Of a DNA stretch of 64,000 nt, positions 59,501 through 64,000 are shown piece after piece. The stretch is from Nematostella vectensis (taxonomy: Eukaryota; Cnidaria; Anthozoa; Actiniaria; Edwardsiidae). Under the pieces are notes generated by a model. The model did no database searches. It worked only from the letters and a program-made list of their open reading frames with translations, and was not told the origin of the DNA. The DNA lies in assembly GCF_932526225.1 (NCBI RefSeq), contig NC_064045.1:5531498-5595497 (forward strand). The letters are read 5' to 3'. Every line of letters begins with the position of its first letter. Within the stretch, counting starts at the first letter, position 1. The position numbers and the translations under genes were made by a program.

Positions 59501-62500
59501 TCAAACAAAGCATCCATTTCCATTGGCTAATTCAAGCAAGTAAACAAGATATTCAACGTACCAGACTTCATTCGTAGATTGTTATTTTGACGTTTTCTTG
59601 CGAATAAACCGTTGTACTTTTAATGATAAACAGTAACAAGGGGTTGGTTGACCGAAATTATTTGAGCATTTGAACACACTAACGGTTGAGAATATTAGAG
59701 CTGAAGTGCGATTTCCGTTTTTTTAAAACTAATACAATCCATGCAAGTAAATGGCTGCTCACCAGACATTGCCCATTTCAGATGGCGGGTTGACGGTGAG
59801 TCCGCTGTCCGGGTTATACTGCGTGCTGTCGGGAGCGAGCCAGCGCAGTGGAACGGACTCAGGCGAGTTGGGTATCTTGTAGTAATCCTCCTGTGTTCAG
59901 TAAACCAGTAACCAGCAGATTAGAGCATAAATCGCATAAGAACAGGGGTCATTCACGAGACATGGCGCGCGGCCCTTCACCAATAAAGGTTGGTTCTTAC
60001 TAGGACCCAACACAAGTGAGAATCGTTTGAACATAAGCGCAAGCGAAAGAAAATCAAGCAGTTGCGATCTCTTGCGCTTTCGTTCTAGTGAGAATAGGAA
60101 AATTACGTGCGCTACGCTTGCGCTTACGTCCGAGTGAGAACCAACCTTAAAAAAATGAGAAAAAACAAAATGACAATATTTCGGCTAGCCAGTAAAAGCA
60201 TGGTTAAACGGCTTTTGGACAGTTGTTGTAAAGTATGAATTGCTTATGTATAGAGGAAAGATCGCAAGACTACAAGAAAAGTTACCTTGTAAAGCGATCG
60301 ACTTATGCCAAAGTCTCCTATTTTCACAGAGAGATCTGACGCCACGATGCAGTTTCTCGCAGCAAGGTCGCTGAAAAAAAAGAGCACACAAAGTTAACTA
60401 CTGTATCAATGCTTTTATTCACGCTTTGCCGAAGAGGATTTGCCGAAGGGGGGAGGGGTGTTCGTAACCATGTGTTATCATAAATTTGACGAATCCACTT
60501 TTGGGGGCCAAGGGGAGGGAGTGACAGCGCACCCCCCTGCCCCCCCCCCCCTGCCCCCTTGCTCTACTGGTAGTCAATTGCCGTGCAGTAACTGCCTACA
60601 TAACATCGCCTATCATTGGCACACCACAAAACAAAGACATGCTCGTTGATTGCTTGGCGGCATCTGCGTGGTGTGCAAATGGCACAACGCATTATTCGGG
60701 CAGTAATTCCTGGAAAAAGGGGTCAAATATTCTAGGCAAAAAAACCTGCTAAGTAACATCGACTTACCTGTGGTAAATGCTATTAGCGTGAAGACAAGAT
60801 AGTCCCGATGCTATGTCCATGGAAATCTTCAACGCTAACCCACGTTCGATAAATGATGTTCTTCCGCTACGATGTGTGAGGAGGAACTTCTTGAGGTCTC
60901 CCTAAATTGGATAGTATATGTGATTAGCCTGTCAATCAATTACATTTACATATAAAGGTCACGGGTAATTTGCTCTATGCAAGAACGGCTACGCAGGAGA
61001 CTAAGGTTTTCATATTACTTGGGTATTCTGTTCTGCTCTGCGCTAACCCAGGTATTCTGTTCCATTTTAGGGTATTCTGTGCCTGTTATAATATCATAAT
61101 CACCCCGGATTCTTTTGTTTTCTGAGGGACGATTACTAGCAGAATTCCATCGAAAACAATAGATAGTTGTTTCGCATAAATGATGAGGGAGATTTAGTCT
61201 CTAAATTTCCTTTATGCATTAATGATAAGGGAAATTTAGAAAAACAATAAAGAATCTTTTGTCTTCTAACTTCCCCTCTACATCAGTGCTTGAGAGAACC
61301 AAGAACCAAGAAACAAATAGAATAGAAGAAATCATCATCATCATCATCATGTCTTTTATCGACATCACCTCATAAACATCAACCGATTCTCATCCATTTA
61401 CAGAATAGTGGGATATTCCATAACTACAAACAATGATTGTCACGCAACTACAAACAATGGTTGTCACGCAACTCATGCCAGACTTACAAAAGGAGTGTAG
61501 TGAAAGATGACGAGGTACGGAGCAGCCTCCGTCGCTACCCCGAGGACTCTCAGTACATTTGTGTGCTTGACCCGCCTACAAAAAGACACAAATATTTACT
61601 TTTGAAAGAGATATCGAGCGAGCATCACGCGAGTCACGCAACACTAAAGATTGTGACACGTTATCATACTCATGTCACGCATAAAAGCATCACACCAAAG
61701 TCACGCTGGAGAGAATAACTCTTTTAGTATAGGAAACCTTATGGCCCATACGGTTTTAACAGTAAAGACCCAGTTTTTCAAATACGTGGTTCTTATGTTC
61801 GTCACCTGAAAGTTTCAATTTCGTCGATGAAGCGAAGCCTCATGCGAGAATCTGCTTCGGCGTCCAGTTTCTGTTGATGAAAAAACAATTTTCTTTAGAA
61901 TAGAAGAACCTTGTATAGCATTTATGGCAGGGCGGTAGCAGGGGGTGGGGCACTGGGGGCACGTGCCGCCAATATTTTAAAAAATTATAAGGAAATGACC
62001 GGGAGGGGGTGTTTCTGAATTGTGCCCCCCAATCTTACGCGGTCTGCTACGGCTCTGTAGGGCTAACCGGGACCAGCTTTCGATCACACGCTATTGTTGC
62101 ATTCCTGACTTGCGGAACGAGCACTAAAGCGAGGGGTGAGGTGTACTATGGCGTACATAAAGGGAATTATTATTGTACCTGGGTGATATGCCGTACATAA
62201 AGGGAATCATTCTTGTACCTGGGTGATATGCGGTACATAAAGGGAATTATTCTTGTACCTGGGTGATATGCGGTACATAAAGGGAATTATTCTTGTACCT
62301 GGGTGATATGCCGTACATAAAGGGAATTATTCTTGTACCTGGGTGATATGCGGTACATAAAGGGAATTATTCTTGTACCTGGGTGGTATGCGGTACATAA
62401 AGGGAATTATTCTTTACCTGGGTGATATGCCGTACATAAAGAAAAGGGCTGATCATACCTTGATAATGACTTTGGTCTTGCGCACACCGGGTGTGAAACG

Positions 62501-62521
62501 ATGAGCTTCGCCTACGTACAC
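56513..62521 (-). CDS. LMTK: Lemur tyrosine kinase (LMTK1-3/AATK family), C-terminal nine exons
   Basis: Exons, high to low: 62459-62521, 61806-61870, 61488-61575, 60768-60901, 60286-60370, 59763-59890, 59278-59427, 57616-58354, 56513-56956. They join in one frame of 1896 nt (631 residues plus stop). Kinase features in order: beta-3 VIIKK with the ATP lysine, GDLKKFLL, catalytic loop HSDLAARN (Ser in place of the usual Arg of HRD, as I recall for vertebrate LMTKs), DFG in KIGDFGIS, EDYYKIP activation segment, VPLRWLAPD, GNVWSFGVTLWE and YEVMRKCWADPNKR. The tail of about 385 residues is acidic and Ser/Thr-rich with a poly-Glu run in the last exon. LMTKs are membrane-anchored kinases of endosomes and neurons. 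The glycine-rich loop and membrane anchor must lie beyond the right edge. Confidence 0.92.
59471..59660. repeat. Interspersed repeat shared with 8.1 kb, copy 2
   Basis: Matches 8136-8336 with many substitutions. Lies in the LMTK intron between exons 59763-59890 and 59278-59427. Confidence 0.7.
59986..60148. mobile_element. MITE, AAGGTTGGTTCT ends
   Basis: Inverted termini AAGGTTGGTTCTTACTAGGAC and GAGTGAGAACCAACCTT with internal GCGCAAGCG repeats. 163 bp in an LMTK intron. Confidence 0.75.
61930..62054. mobile_element. MITE, relative of the one at 31.8 kb
   Basis: Shares GCGGTAGCAGG, GGCACTGGGGGCACGTG and GTCTGCTACGGC in the LMTK intron between exons 62459-62521 and 61806-61870. Confidence 0.65.
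62140..62445. repeat. 40-bp tandem repeat, about 7.5 copies, next to an LMTK donor
   Basis: Unit CGGTACATAAAGGGAATTAT plus TCTTGTACCTGGGTGATATG. The array stops about 15 bp from the 5' splice site of LMTK exon 62459-62521. On the gene strand each unit holds a donor-like CCCAG followed by GTACAAG. Confidence 0.93.
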
Positions 62522-62630
62522 CTGCATAAAAAACACCAAAACTAAGAGGCGTATAGCGATATCATCTATATTTGTTCCAAATTCAGAAAAATATAAATAA
62601 AACATACCAACAATATATAGTTCTGACATC

Positions 62631-62917
62631 CATGTGGACTTTAAAAGCACACTAGCATACACACATTGGCATCAGACGGGCGAAGACAGGACGCTAGCAC
62701 AGTCTATTACCCGTGCAGTTCGGCAACCATGGACAGCTGTTTAGTCCTTATAAGGACTCTGCCTCAGTTAAACTTCATCGGCAATAAACTGCAGGGCGAC
62801 TTCGACTCGAACGAAGTGCCCTAAACCACAGCTTAGATCCATGTGGGATCTAGAGCTGCGACCGGGCTAGCGTGATGCCAATTGTGCGTGTATGCTAGTG
62901 TGCTTTTAATGTCCACG
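62631..62917. mobile_element. TIR element with a perfect 10-bp target duplication
   Basis: Inverted ends of about 48 bp (ATGTGGACTTTAAAAGCACA and complement, continuing through CTAGCATACAC). Direct repeat TTCTGACATC at 62621-62630 and 62918-62927. 287 bp; no coding content seen. Confidence 0.82.
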
Positions 62918-62927
62918 TTCTGACATC

Positions 62928-63330
62928 GCTGGAGTTCATTTATCACCTTTATTTTTACAAGTAACTACTACCAATAAATACCTTTAGGTCGTAGAACTGC
63001 CATTTGGCAAATGCCATTTGCCGTTCGTGTTGACAACCTGCATTATTGAAATAGGTGTATATCGATCTAAACTATACATACACCTATTTCAAAATACATT
63101 TTTGAAATCTGCCAATAGCAGATTCCAATTCCTAAATGACAGTTCTTGTACCGAAAAATTACGGGACACGTCACTTTCTATTGAAAATACGGGAAAATGT
63201 GGATACCCCATGCGATTCTCTTACCTAAGTCATCTTCAATAAAAAAGCAAATAATTAAAAATAAGCACCTGCCAGTCTTAGGACTTCCATTTACCGTTCG
63301 CTATTTGCACTTACATTTTTTATAGGTGTA
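62928..63330. repeat. Interspersed repeat family B, cluster of copies
   Basis: GTAGAACTGCCATTTGGC, TTGAAATAGGTGTATATCG and further inverted partial copies. The 287-bp TIR element is inserted just before the family sequence GCTGGAGTTCATTTAT. Confidence 0.55.
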
Positions 63331-64000
63331 TGTCCGTTATACAGGGTGGATCAAAAGTTCGTGCACTTTTTTAATTGAGTAAAAAAAACAAGTCTTACAA
63401 AACAGCAGCATGACAAGTGTTGTATATGATAAAAAAAACTATACTGTAGTCTATAAATACGAAAAGTCAATAGCCATAGTGGCCGCCCTTTTTCTTACAA
63501 GTTTTATGCGCTTGGGTATGAAGTGAAAACGTCCCTACCGTACCCCTTTAGTTATTTTATCGTGGTCGGCGATTGATCACTGTAACTTGACTTTTCCTCT
63601 AAACACTTTTTATCGGTTTATGGTTAGGTTAATTGGCTGGTCATTCGTCCCTTTCTATGGGATTTGGCAAGCTTTGTTGGCAACATTTGATAAGTAACTT
63701 TAGCTTTATGAAGAGGAGTCCCGTTTTGTATGGGTGTTATGTTTCGATTCGCAGTGAACACCCTTATTTTAGTACCTGATCTTTGGCATGGAAATTCCTC
63801 GAATCCTCTCGCTTGTATATTGCTTTGATAATTGTATTTTGGACGACTTTTGTCAGAACTGCTGGGCTCCCCAACCTGGCTTTGTCAACAAAATTTTTCC
63901 TTGAACACACCAATTCTTGGCGCGGGGTGACCTCAAAATTGCTGCCTGGGCTCTAGAATATGTCACTTTTCTTCCATTTTACGTTTTCTGACGCTTCTGA
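62928..64000. other. Right edge, within or upstream of LMTK
   Basis: I found no exon carrying the LMTK glycine-rich loop on the minus strand here. After the family B cluster, about 63340-64000 shows nothing I can name. Confidence 0.5.

Overview
This is nuclear DNA from an animal. The genes have many short GT-AG introns, and the window holds a Ty3-type LTR retrotransposon, a tRNA-derived SINE, many small inverted-repeat elements (MITEs) and minisatellites. Gene content and repeat style suggest a cnidarian, most likely a sea anemone. That is inference; the sequence alone does not fix the species.

Layout. (1) About 0.1-48.6 kb, minus strand: one very large gene, the N-terminal half of PRKDC (DNA-PKcs, the catalytic subunit of DNA-dependent protein kinase). 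I assembled 58 exons in one unbroken frame (2055 codons), plus a probable exon 59 at the window edge. The kinase half lies beyond the left edge. The introns carry a complete intronless rhodopsin-like GPCR gene (3.6-4.6 kb, same strand), a full-length Ty3 retrotransposon inserted in a SINE (18.2-23.1 kb), large minisatellites (10.3-11.7, 25.5-26.7 and 29.0-29.4 kb) and many MITEs. (2) 49.1-51.0 kb, plus strand: TOMM22 in three exons, head-to-head with PRKDC across 531 bp that probably holds a bidirectional promoter. Its first intron contains a near-perfect inverted repeat of about 190 bp arms around a (TA)n core. (3) 52.4-54.5 kb: a 2.09 kb terminal-inverted-repeat element with an 11-bp target duplication and a second internal inverted repeat. 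(4) 54.5-55.4 kb, minus: intronless METTL18, a protein-histidine methyltransferase. (5) 56.5-62.5 kb, minus: the last nine exons of a lemur tyrosine kinase (LMTK/AATK family), covering the kinase domain from strand beta-3 onward and a long tail. The N-terminal exons lie beyond the right edge.

The genes do not form a pathway. They are housekeeping or signalling genes: DNA double-strand-break repair, mitochondrial protein import, ribosomal-protein histidine methylation and a membrane kinase.

The most unusual pattern is that tandem repeats in PRKDC repeatedly grow out of 5' splice sites. After exons 32, 57 and 58 the exon end and its GT donor have been copied several times into the following intron.
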